Positions 53,325 to 60,853 of a stretch of 64,000 nucleotides of DNA are shown here, piece by piece (positions within the stretch are counted from its first letter, which is position 1; every line of letters starts with the position of its first letter). The notes below the pieces were generated by a model. The model had not been told where the DNA came from, searched no databases, and saw only the letters and a program-made list of their open reading frames with translations. A program made the translations under genes and the position numbers. The DNA is from Moanibacter sp965226025. Its GTDB lineage: Bacteria; Verrucomicrobiota; Verrucomicrobiia; Opitutales; UBA2987. The stretch spans positions 310,001-374,000 of the forward strand of contig CBDDCD010000001.1 in assembly GCA_965226025.1 (NCBI GenBank), read 5' to 3'.

Positions 53325-55141
53325 GAGCCCGTCCCAGTGGTGGAAACAATTGATTTTTAATGAGTTATGGGCAAAAAAAAGGCCGGATAGAGCTGCAAAA
53401 AGCTCGATCCGGCGAAAAAGGGCGCTTATGCTTGCGTTAGTCAAATACAAAGCACGCCCTTCTCATGAAAAATATTGCCGTACAAAGCTTCCTGCGTCCA
53501 GCCCTAACTCCAGTCATTCGATGCAAAGACTACACCGTGTTTCTGGAAACAATGGAGCGGATTGACCGGGTTTTGATCGACTCCTCGCTGGAAAGGGAGG
53601 CGATCGTAAAAGCCTTGGAAGGATGGGATGAAGCGGGAGGGAAGGATCGGGAGCGACGCGCTCTAAGAGCGATAAAAGCGCTACGGGTGGAGGTGGTGCG
53701 TCATTTACTCGGAGGGATATCCTTTCGTTGTCTGTCGCAGGAGTTGGGACGCAGTGAGCTTCTGGCTAATTTTTGCCGGGTGCGTGAGGTAGACGGGATC
53801 CGGAAAATATCGAAGAGCAGTCTGGAACGGGATTCGAAATTCTTCGACGAAGCGTATCTGAGACAGCTGCATGCAAGGATGACCGAGGTGGTGGGCAATG
53901 CTGAACATTGTGGTGAGGCAGGATTAGAGAAGCCGATCGATACGAGGGAATGCCTGATCGACGCCACTTGCCTGGAAGCGAACATCCACTGGCCCGTGGA
54001 CTGGGTCTTGCTCAAGGATGTGGGAGCAACGCTGCTCAAGGCGATCAGTCTGATCCGGCAGGCGGGAATGAAACAGCGCATGCCCCAGGGAGCAAAGGGA
54101 TTGGCTCGGGAGATGAACAAACGGTGCCTGGAGATGACGCATGCGCGTCGGCGCCGGGAGGCGGGCAAAGCGCGTAAAGGGATCCTGCGGCGGATGAAGC
54201 TATTGCTCAAGAAGATTGAGGGCCATGCCCTTCGCCACCGTGACTTATTGGAAGCTATGTGGATGCAAAGCGATTACACCGAGAAGAAGGCGAGCCGAAT
54301 CATCGAGCGAATGGATGGTATGTTAGAGCAGATACCGCAGGTCATGAAACAGGCGCACGAACGGATCATAGGGGGGCGGCAGGTGAAGAATGAGGAGAAG
54401 ATCCTGAGCGCCTACGAACCTGAGATTGACGTCATCGTGCGAGGCAAGGCAGATCGGGAGGTGGAGTTTGGCAACACCCTTTATTTATGCGAGAGCGCAG
54501 AGGGATATCTGTTGGACTGGAAACTGTATGGGGGGCAGGCCCCGAGCGAATTGAAGCAGCTTTGGGAAAGTCTGGAGAGGCAAAAGGGCTTCGCTTTAGA
54601 GGAGAAGATCGAAGCGATCAGTGGGGATCGGGGCTATGCCTCGAAGGCGGCCAGCAAGCGGCTCCAGGCAGAGGGGATTTTTGACGCCCTTACGCCCCGC
54701 AATCCACAAGAGCTCAAGGAGCGGATGGAGGAGCCGCGCTTTGTCCGGTTGCAGCGACGACGAGGGAGCACCGAAGGCCGGATCGGAGTGCTCAAGAACC
54801 GATGGCACGGGGGCAAGATACGCAGCAAAGGCTTTGACAACCGTAACCTTAGCGTGGCCTGGTCGGTTCTGTCCCACAATCTATGGAAAATCGCGCAGAG
54901 ACTTGCGCAAGAACATGAGAAAGAGGCAACGCAGGCGGCATAGGGATCCAAGAATCGAGTCAGAGGCGCTTCCTTGGGAGAACTATCGACTCAAAGCGAG
55001 AGGAAGGGTGCTGGAAAGGTGCATAACGGATAAAAGGTAAGCTACCGAGGACGGAAGGCATGTCGTGGTCTACATAACGTGACGAAGATTGATATCGGTA
55101 TCAGGCTTCCACCCAAATCCTCTCGGATTTGGGACAGCCTC
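53325..55141 (+). mobile_element. ISNCY/ISDol1-like insertion sequence, copy 5 (complete, 1817 bp)
   Basis: Same ends and length as copy 3, flanked by TAAATA at 53319-53324 and 55142-55147. It lies between the phosphatase gene and an already damaged MFS transporter remnant. It differs from its siblings at only a few positions (for example GCTACGGG for GCTGCGGG near 53682). Confidence 0.95.
53465..54943 (+). CDS. DDE transposase (intact, copy 5)
   Basis: It encodes the 492-residue transposase without interruption, including the presumed catalytic D166, D388 and E437. The few base differences from copy 3 are silent. An intact gene here and in copies 3 and 4 means at least three potentially active transposase sources in the window. 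Confidence 0.92.
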   Translation: MKNIAVQSFLRPALTPVIRCKDYTVFLETMERIDRVLIDSSLEREAIVKALEGWDEAGGKDRERRALRAIKALRVEVVRHLLGGISFRCLSQELGRSELLANFCRVREVDGIRKISKSSLERDSKFFDEAYLRQLHARMTEVVGNAEHCGEAGLEKPIDTRECLIDATCLEANIHWPVDWVLLKDVGATLLKAISLIRQAGMKQRMPQGAKGLAREMNKRCLEMTHARRRREAGKARKGILRRMKLLLKKIEGHALRHRDLLEAMWMQSDYTEKKASRIIERMDGMLEQIPQVMKQAHERIIGGRQVKNEEKILSAYEPEIDVIVRGKADREVEFGNTLYLCESAEGYLLDWKLYGGQAPSELKQLWESLERQKGFALEEKIEAISGDRGYASKAASKRLQAEGIFDALTPRNPQELKERMEEPRFVRLQRRRGSTEGRIGVLKNRWHGGKIRSKGFDNRNLSVAWSVLSHNLWKIAQRLAQEHEKEATQAA

Positions 55142-55168
55142 TAAATAGGAATAGGGACAGAATATCTA

Positions 55169-55555
55169 TTAGAGCGGGATGGCAGCGAATAAGAGGGCGG
55201 TCTCGATGTAGAGCGGCATCCGCAGACTGATGGTGGCGAGAAGTCCCCCGAGTATTGCGGCGATCGCTTCCGACATATTGCCGGCCGACCGGAGACGTCC
55301 CTCGAACTTCAGATATTCCCCCTCGCGCTCGGTTTCCTTAAGTGACTCGAAAAGCAGGGCGGAATCTGATCCGGATACGAAACTGGCCCCTAATCCGAGA
55401 ATGAGAACGGAGACGGAGAAGATCGCTTGAAGAAGCATGATCTGGAACATGCTGAGGCCATTCTCCTGGTAGAAGAGGACGATCACCGGCATGATGAACA
55501 TAAACCAGCGTAGGGTCTGGATCGCTTGGAGCTTCCAGAGGTTGGAGGAGATGTT
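55169..55555 (-). pseudogene. MFS transporter remnant with internal and C-terminal loss
   Basis: The readable frame gives NISSNLWKLQAIQTLRWFMF, IMPVIVLFYQENGLSMFQIM, then jumps from LLQAIFSV directly to LILGLGASFVSGSDSALLFE. It ends after LGGLLATISLRMPLYIETAL and AAIPL. In intact relatives about 50 residues (including the DRxGRR loop) lie between the first and second parts, and at least six more membrane helices follow the last. The open frame runs up into the left end of a repeat element without a good start. The transporter is therefore dead; the losses predate or accompany IS copy 5, whose edge is 22 bases beyond the stop. Confidence 0.65.
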
Positions 55556-55648
55556 AGGAATCTGTGGTTTCGTCCGACTCCTACTGCGGTTGCCTATCGA
55601 CTTGATCCGGTGGGATGTTGCGGGCAGTCGAGTTCGACAGATTCCTAA
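55554..55648 (+). repeat. Dispersed inverted-repeat element (interior type C)
   Basis: TTAGGAATCTGTGG and TTCGACAGATTCCTAA bound 94 bases. The outer ends match the family and both have TA at the edge, but the interior is unrelated to types A and B. CTA at 55645-55647 is the TAG stop of the ABC exporter gene on the minus strand. Confidence 0.75.
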
Positions 55649-57375
55649 TGGCCGAGTTGGCGGTGGTAGTCATTGCGGTAGAATTGGCAGCGGTCGAATA
55701 GTTCCTGGTGGCTTCCACGATCGACCAGGCGACCGGATTCGAAGACAAGGATTTCATCAACCATTTGAATGGTGCTAATGCGATGGGCGATTAGGATTAC
55801 AGTACGGTCGACGACAAGGTCCTTGAGAGCCCGTTGAACCACCTTTTCAGTCTCTGAATCAAGGGCCGAGGTCGGTTCGTCGAGGATGAGGATGGGAGCG
55901 TCTTTGAGAAATGCCCGGGCGAGTGAGATTCGCTGGACCTGGCCACCGGAAAGGCGAGTGCTTCGCTCTCCGACGAGAGTCTGGTAGCCTTTCTCGAAGG
56001 AGAGGGTAAAGTCGTGGGCGAAGGCTCTCTTTGAGGCCTCGTGGACCTGCTCCTCGGTCGCTTCGGGGCGGCTTATAAGAATATTGTTATATATCGTGTC
56101 ATTGAGAAGAACGGGACTCTGGTCGACTAGCGCGATCTGGTTTCTCAGGCTAGCCAGTTGCACCTCGCGGAGATTGAGGCCGTCGATGCTGAGGTAACCG
56201 GAGGTAGCATCGTAGAATCTGAGAATCAGGTTAACGAAAGTAGATTTTCCTGCGCCGCTAGGTCCGACCAGGGCATAGCACTTTGAGGGATTGATCAGGC
56301 AATTGATATCGGTGAGAACGGGAGCGTCGCCATAGCTGAAGGAGACATCGTGAAACTGAATTTGACCAGAGACTCGCTTTAAGACGAACGCATTGTCACG
56401 GTCTCCTATGGAGACCGGTTCGTCCAGCACCTCCTCGATTCGTTCGAGGGAGGCGACTCCCTTACGAAGCTCGCCGGCCACGACACCCAACCTCTTGACC
56501 GGATCGTAAGCAAAGTGAAGGGCCATGGCGAGGGGGACGACTTCATCGAGGCTGATACCGGTTTGGAAGGCGTAGTAGATCGCGAATGCGATTCCAAGAG
56601 AGGTAATGAAGTCGATGCTGGGCGAGATCGCTTTGAGGTATTTAACGACCTTAATCTGAAGGAAAAAGAATCGCTGGATCCTCTCCAAAAATGATTGGGT
56701 TTGCTGGGCTTCGAGAGTGAACGCCCGCACTTCCCTAATGGCATTGAGATTCTCTCTGACAAACTCCGTCACGGAAGCCATTTGCTGCTGCAGTTGGCGG
56801 GCACGAATATGAAGTCGCCGGGCAAAATAGCGGAGTGGAAAGATGCAAACTGGAAGAAAGAGTAAAAAGAGAAGAAGGAAGGCGATACTGCTCTTTTGAA
56901 AAGCCATCCAGGAAAGGAAAGAGATCGATGCGAGAAGGGTTACCGGTTGAACTATGAGGTCGTTAGAAACATCGGTAATCGTTTTCTGGAGGACCTGGGT
57001 GTCATTCATTGTCCGACTCAAAAGATCGCCGCTGGTGTGTTTGTCGAAGAAAGCGAGGTGTAGTCTTTGTAGCTTCTCAAATATCCTCATCCGAATTACC
57101 TCCAGGATTCGGAGACCACAGACGGTGATGAGATAGGCGTTGGCGAATCCACAGAGGGCGCGCAGCGCGATGAGGGCGGGTAGCTGAGCGACGAGCAAAA
57201 AAACGCCGAGGCGGGATGGAGCCACATCCTGGCTCAGCCTGGTAAGTATCTCCCGAAGGACGGCGGCGAGTCCAAAGCCGCCGGTGGCGGCGAAGATCAC
57301 TCCGCAGAGGAAGGCGGCAAGGAATTGCAGTTTGACGGTTGAAAGTATTGCAAAATAAGGAAGGAGTCTCCTCAC
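55645..57375 (-). CDS. ABC exporter, MsbA-like (fused membrane and ATPase domains)
   Basis: The 576-residue half-transporter has an N-terminal membrane domain (about 1-310, with hydrophobic helices such as FLAAFLCGVIFAATGGFGLA) and a C-terminal ATPase with Walker A GPSGAGKST (near residue 370), LSGGQ signature (near 477) and Walker B ILILDEPTSALD (near 498), plus the switch histidine in LIAHR. It functions as a homodimer exporting a lipid. It starts at GTG 57375, overlapping the stop of the upstream acyltransferase-glycosyltransferase gene (GTGA), which strongly suggests lipid A/LPS-core flipping. The stop lies in a repeat element. Confidence 0.9.
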   Translation of the reverse strand: MRRLLPYFAILSTVKLQFLAAFLCGVIFAATGGFGLAAVLREILTRLSQDVAPSRLGVFLLVAQLPALIALRALCGFANAYLITVCGLRILEVIRMRIFEKLQRLHLAFFDKHTSGDLLSRTMNDTQVLQKTITDVSNDLIVQPVTLLASISFLSWMAFQKSSIAFLLLFLLFLPVCIFPLRYFARRLHIRARQLQQQMASVTEFVRENLNAIREVRAFTLEAQQTQSFLERIQRFFFLQIKVVKYLKAISPSIDFITSLGIAFAIYYAFQTGISLDEVVPLAMALHFAYDPVKRLGVVAGELRKGVASLERIEEVLDEPVSIGDRDNAFVLKRVSGQIQFHDVSFSYGDAPVLTDINCLINPSKCYALVGPSGAGKSTFVNLILRFYDATSGYLSIDGLNLREVQLASLRNQIALVDQSPVLLNDTIYNNILISRPEATEEQVHEASKRAFAHDFTLSFEKGYQTLVGERSTRLSGGQVQRISLARAFLKDAPILILDEPTSALDSETEKVVQRALKDLVVDRTVILIAHRISTIQMVDEILVFESGRLVDRGSHQELFDRCQFYRNDYHRQLGH

Positions 57376-59273
57376 AGCATCGCCTCCAAGCGCGCAAAGA
57401 CGGCTTCCGGTGCAATCTCCTCTGTGGTGTGATGTCCGTTAGAAGGGGAGTCCTCGGGCGCAAATATCTCTTTTGGCGGCTCAAAGACGGGACCTCGGTG
57501 GGCAGGGTTGGTCGGCCCGTAAATTGCAACCACACTGACTCCAATGGCGTTCGCAAAGTGCATTGCACCGGTATCTCCGCTGACCACAAAGCGGCAACTC
57601 TTGAGCTCTTTGGTGAGCCAATCGAATTCTGTCTCTCCGGATCGATCGATCACATTCTCTTCCGGAAATCCTTCCGCCACCTCGGTGGTGATTCTACGAT
57701 CCGAGTTCGATCCATAAAGAACGAATTCGATATCGGGAGAAAACAAAAGGAGCCCTCTTATGATTGATCTCCAATTCTCGACAGGCCAGCGGATCTCGGG
57801 CCGGTTTGTTCCTCCACAGATGAGGCCGACCTTTTTTGATTCCGGGGTCGGGAGGGGGCCGCCATCGAGGGGTGAGAATTGCGGTTTCACCTGAAGACCG
57901 AGGTCTTCCAGGAACCGAGTCCAAACGGTTGTCTGATGAGTTTCTGATTCATCGAGGTCGCTGGGTATCTTCCAACCGTGAGAGAGAAAACTGAGGGATT
58001 TTCCGTTCTTAAGAATTCCGAATCGGTTGGGGCATCCGGTGAACCAGGCCTCCAAATCGGCCAGTTTCGAATTGCCAAGAATAACATAAATATCCGGATG
58101 CAGGTTTCCAAGACCTCGGAAGAAATAGAGATGGTCCGGCAGGCTTATTCCGCTTGGAATCGTGATCACGTTTTCGGCCAAATTCGTGTTTCTTAGAAAG
58201 GAGCCCATCGGCCCTTGAGCGATGAGGGTCAACTCCAAGTCCTTACGACTCTCGCGAATGGCGGTTAGAAAAGGGAGCGCCATTACGGCATCGGCAAATT
58301 GATTCGGCATTCTTATCCAGAGGCGAGTCCTCCGCGAAAGGCGGCTACCGTTTCCGTTCTCCGAGCCCAAAAAAGACTTTCGGTGGGAGATACATAGCTG
58401 TTTCGAGTGGTCCTTCTGGAATCTCCAACGGTTATGAGCCCAGAGCCAATTGGCGCATTGATCCTCGCTCTCGGAAAGGTAGCGCTCCAGCCATCGGTGC
58501 GAGGCCGTAGTAACGTTTAGCTCGTCCTTCGCACAATCGAGGATCTCAGCGCGGATGGAGGCCCGCCAGAAGCTGGTTCGGTGAGAGTAGACCACGACCG
58601 CAGGCACTTGAAATTTCCGTACCATGAGGCCGGGCAAAGTGGTGGCGGAGGCAAGGCGATCGAACATGGTGATAAGAGCGCCTTTCTCACCTGCGTTCTG
58701 GTCAAACAGCACCATCACCCAGCCGCCATTGCGGATGAAGGAGAGAGCGGGATTGAAACCCTCGTCTCGAGAGAACATGAAAACTCCAAAACGTGATCTA
58801 TTCTCGCTCAGCCAGTCGTCGATATGGGGCTTGCCAAAGGGTCTGTAAACAACACCCACGGGAGGCAGATCGGGAGCGAGCAGGGGGAGGGGTGCGATGG
58901 CTTCCGTGAGGGCGAAATGGGGGAGAATCGCTACGCCGCCGCGATTCTGTTTGAGGACGATGTCTCCTACTCTCTGGAATTCATCGGAAAGTGTGACGAA
59001 CTGCCTGAATCGCTCTTCTGAAAAGTTGGGAGCAGCAATGACGAAGAATATTGTCTCGAAGAACCTTTGAAGCGATTCAAGCGCCACTCGCCGACGCCAT
59101 TCATCCGATTCCTCGGGGAAGGCATGGTGAAGATTGGAGAGAATCGTCCGCCGTCTTGGGCGATGGAGATGAAAGGTGAGGAATCCCCCCACCCGGCACA
59201 TGTTTTGAACGATCGATTCAGGAAGACGAGCGATTACTCGCCCTAGAAGTGTGATGATGGTTATGAGAAACAT
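57372..59273 (-). CDS. Fusion: LpxL-type lipid A acyltransferase + GT9 heptosyltransferase-like
   Basis: The N-terminal half (about 1-300) is an LpxL/HtrB-family acyltransferase. It has a hydrophobic N-terminal anchor, NLHHAFPEES, the catalytic H-x4-E in LPHFALTEA (H119, E124), VYRPFGKPHID and VLFDQNAGEKGALITMFDR, ending WLWAHNRWRF. From about residue 316 a GT9 module follows (RTRLWIRMPNQFADAVMALP, VGLICGGTNRPEIRWPVENW, VSGDTGAMHFANAIGVSVVAIYGPTNP). Secondary acylation and core-sugar addition are separate enzymes in most Gram-negatives. The single 633-residue polypeptide may act at the inner membrane before the downstream MsbA-like exporter. Acyl chain and sugar are unknown. Confidence 0.88.
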   Translation of the reverse strand: MFLITIITLLGRVIARLPESIVQNMCRVGGFLTFHLHRPRRRTILSNLHHAFPEESDEWRRRVALESLQRFFETIFFVIAAPNFSEERFRQFVTLSDEFQRVGDIVLKQNRGGVAILPHFALTEAIAPLPLLAPDLPPVGVVYRPFGKPHIDDWLSENRSRFGVFMFSRDEGFNPALSFIRNGGWVMVLFDQNAGEKGALITMFDRLASATTLPGLMVRKFQVPAVVVYSHRTSFWRASIRAEILDCAKDELNVTTASHRWLERYLSESEDQCANWLWAHNRWRFQKDHSKQLCISHRKSFLGSENGNGSRLSRRTRLWIRMPNQFADAVMALPFLTAIRESRKDLELTLIAQGPMGSFLRNTNLAENVITIPSGISLPDHLYFFRGLGNLHPDIYVILGNSKLADLEAWFTGCPNRFGILKNGKSLSFLSHGWKIPSDLDESETHQTTVWTRFLEDLGLQVKPQFSPLDGGPLPTPESKKVGLICGGTNRPEIRWPVENWRSIIRGLLLFSPDIEFVLYGSNSDRRITTEVAEGFPEENVIDRSGETEFDWLTKELKSCRFVVSGDTGAMHFANAIGVSVVAIYGPTNPAHRGPVFEPPKEIFAPEDSPSNGHHTTEEIAPEAVFARLEAML

Positions 59274-59416
59274 GGATAGTGTAGTTGATTAACGAATGCG
59301 ATAACCTCAAATGAAGTCTCCTCCTCGCCGAATCGCAACGACATTCGCAGAATCCCGTTTACAAGCAGTTGAGAATAGAACAGGAAGATGGTCTTCAGTT
59401 TATCCTGATTCTCCCC

Positions 59417-60682
59417 ATGATTGATACTAGAATTCTTCGTGACCATCCCGATAGGGTGAGGAAGGCGATTGAGCAGAAAAAGTTTGACTGCGATCTCGAC
59501 GCCATCCTCGAACTCGACAGAATGCGTCGCGCCATTATTACCAAGGCCGAATCGGCCCGCTTCAAGCAGAATAAAGCGAGCGCCGAAATGAAGGACTTGG
59601 ACAAGAGCTCCCCTCTGTTTCACTCGCGGTTGAAATTTTTAAAATCTCTTTCCCTGGAAGTAAAGCAACTGCAGAGGGAGCAGCAGCAGGTTGAAGAGAG
59701 GTGGGGAGAGGCGCAGAGGACGGTACCGAATCTACCGCATGAAACGGTGCCGGTAGGGGAAGACGAAGAGGCAAACGCAGTGATCCGGAAATGGGGTGAG
59801 GTTGAATCGGTATCGGTGTGGGCAAAGCCCCACTATGAAATACCTGGATTCGAGGGGGCGGTGGATTTCGAATCGGGGACTCGGGTGACGGGAGCGGGAT
59901 TCCCCTTTTTTCTAGGGAAGACGGCGAAGTTTGTAAGGACGCTAATCAGCTATTTCCTGGATGAAGCGGCGGCAGCTGGATACAGGGAGGTACATCCTCC
60001 GCTCTTGGTAAACGCGGAGAGCGCGACAGCGACGGGGCAGCTACCGGACAAGGAGGGGCAGATGTACGAGTTGAACGGGGATCGATATTTCCTGATTCCA
60101 ACGGCGGAGGTGCCGATCACGAATCTGCTGCGAGGGCGGACGCTGGAAGGTTCAGACCTTCCGGTTCGGATGTGTGGTTACACTCCATGTTTTCGTCGCG
60201 AGGCAGGAAGCTACGGTAAAGAGGTACGCGGTCTCAATCGGGTGCATCAGTTTGATAAAGTGGAGCTGGTGAATTGGGTGCATCCGGAGAGGAGCTACGA
60301 AGAATTGGAGAATCTCCTGAAACACGTCGAAGGGCTTCTCCAAAAGCTGGAGCTCCCCTATCGCGTCCTTTTAATGTGCACAGGGGAGATTGGATTTCCC
60401 CATGCCAAGCAGTATGATCTCGAAGTCTGGTGCGGGGGCCAGAAGCGATGGATGGAAGTGTCAAGCTGTAGCAATTTCACTGATTTCCAAGCCCGCCGGG
60501 CGGAAATTCGGTACGATGCGGGCGACGGAGCGCTCGATTTTGTTCACACGCTCAATGGCTCAGCTCTGGCCCTGCCCCGAACCGTCGCCGCCATTATTGA
60601 GAACAATCTATTAGAGGACGGGGCGATTAGAGTGCCCGATAATCTCCGTGAGCAATTCGGGGAGGATGTTTTGAGGTTCTAG
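59417..60682 (+). CDS. serS: Seryl-tRNA synthetase
   Basis: This class II synthetase charges tRNA-Ser. The N-terminal coiled-coil arm (residues about 25-100, with KAESARFKQNKASAEM and LSLEVKQLQREQQQVEERWG) is followed by the catalytic core: VTGAGFPFFLGKTAKFVRTL, LIPTAEVPITNLLRG, motif 2 FRREAGSYGKEVRGLNRVHQF (near residue 258) and motif 3 LNGSALALPRTVAAIIEN. At 421 residues the length is normal. The start is ATG 59417 (MIDTRILRDHPDRV matches the family); the frame is open further upstream without support. It is divergent from the lipid A operon and followed by a strong hairpin. Confidence 0.97.
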   Translation: MIDTRILRDHPDRVRKAIEQKKFDCDLDAILELDRMRRAIITKAESARFKQNKASAEMKDLDKSSPLFHSRLKFLKSLSLEVKQLQREQQQVEERWGEAQRTVPNLPHETVPVGEDEEANAVIRKWGEVESVSVWAKPHYEIPGFEGAVDFESGTRVTGAGFPFFLGKTAKFVRTLISYFLDEAAAAGYREVHPPLLVNAESATATGQLPDKEGQMYELNGDRYFLIPTAEVPITNLLRGRTLEGSDLPVRMCGYTPCFRREAGSYGKEVRGLNRVHQFDKVELVNWVHPERSYEELENLLKHVEGLLQKLELPYRVLLMCTGEIGFPHAKQYDLEVWCGGQKRWMEVSSCSNFTDFQARRAEIRYDAGDGALDFVHTLNGSALALPRTVAAIIENNLLEDGAIRVPDNLREQFGEDVLRF

Positions 60683-60706
60683 TAAGATTCCAGCACCATC
60701 CAACAA

Positions 60707-60775
60707 GACGAAATGCTTACGCATTCCGCTACAGAATTCGCTCGGGTAGGTAGCGGGATGGATAAGCATTTCGTC
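60707..60775. repeat. Long hairpin/inverted repeat after serS
   Basis: GACGAAATGCTTA-GCATTCCGCTAC at 60707-60732 pairs with GTAGCGGGAT-TAAGCATTTCGTC at 60750-60775, giving a stem of about 26 bp with a few mismatches and a 17-base loop. There is no U-tract. It fills part of the 171-base gap between serS and tilS and may be a processing or stability hairpin, a REP-like unit, or a recent insertion. It is unrelated to the TAGGAATCTGTCGG family. Confidence 0.7.
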
Positions 60776-60853
60776 TCTCCTAAATTCTCGAGGACGATAA
60801 CAGGAATATCGGCTCTACCAACGTCAGAATCCTTCGCCAGGTTGCCCTGATTT

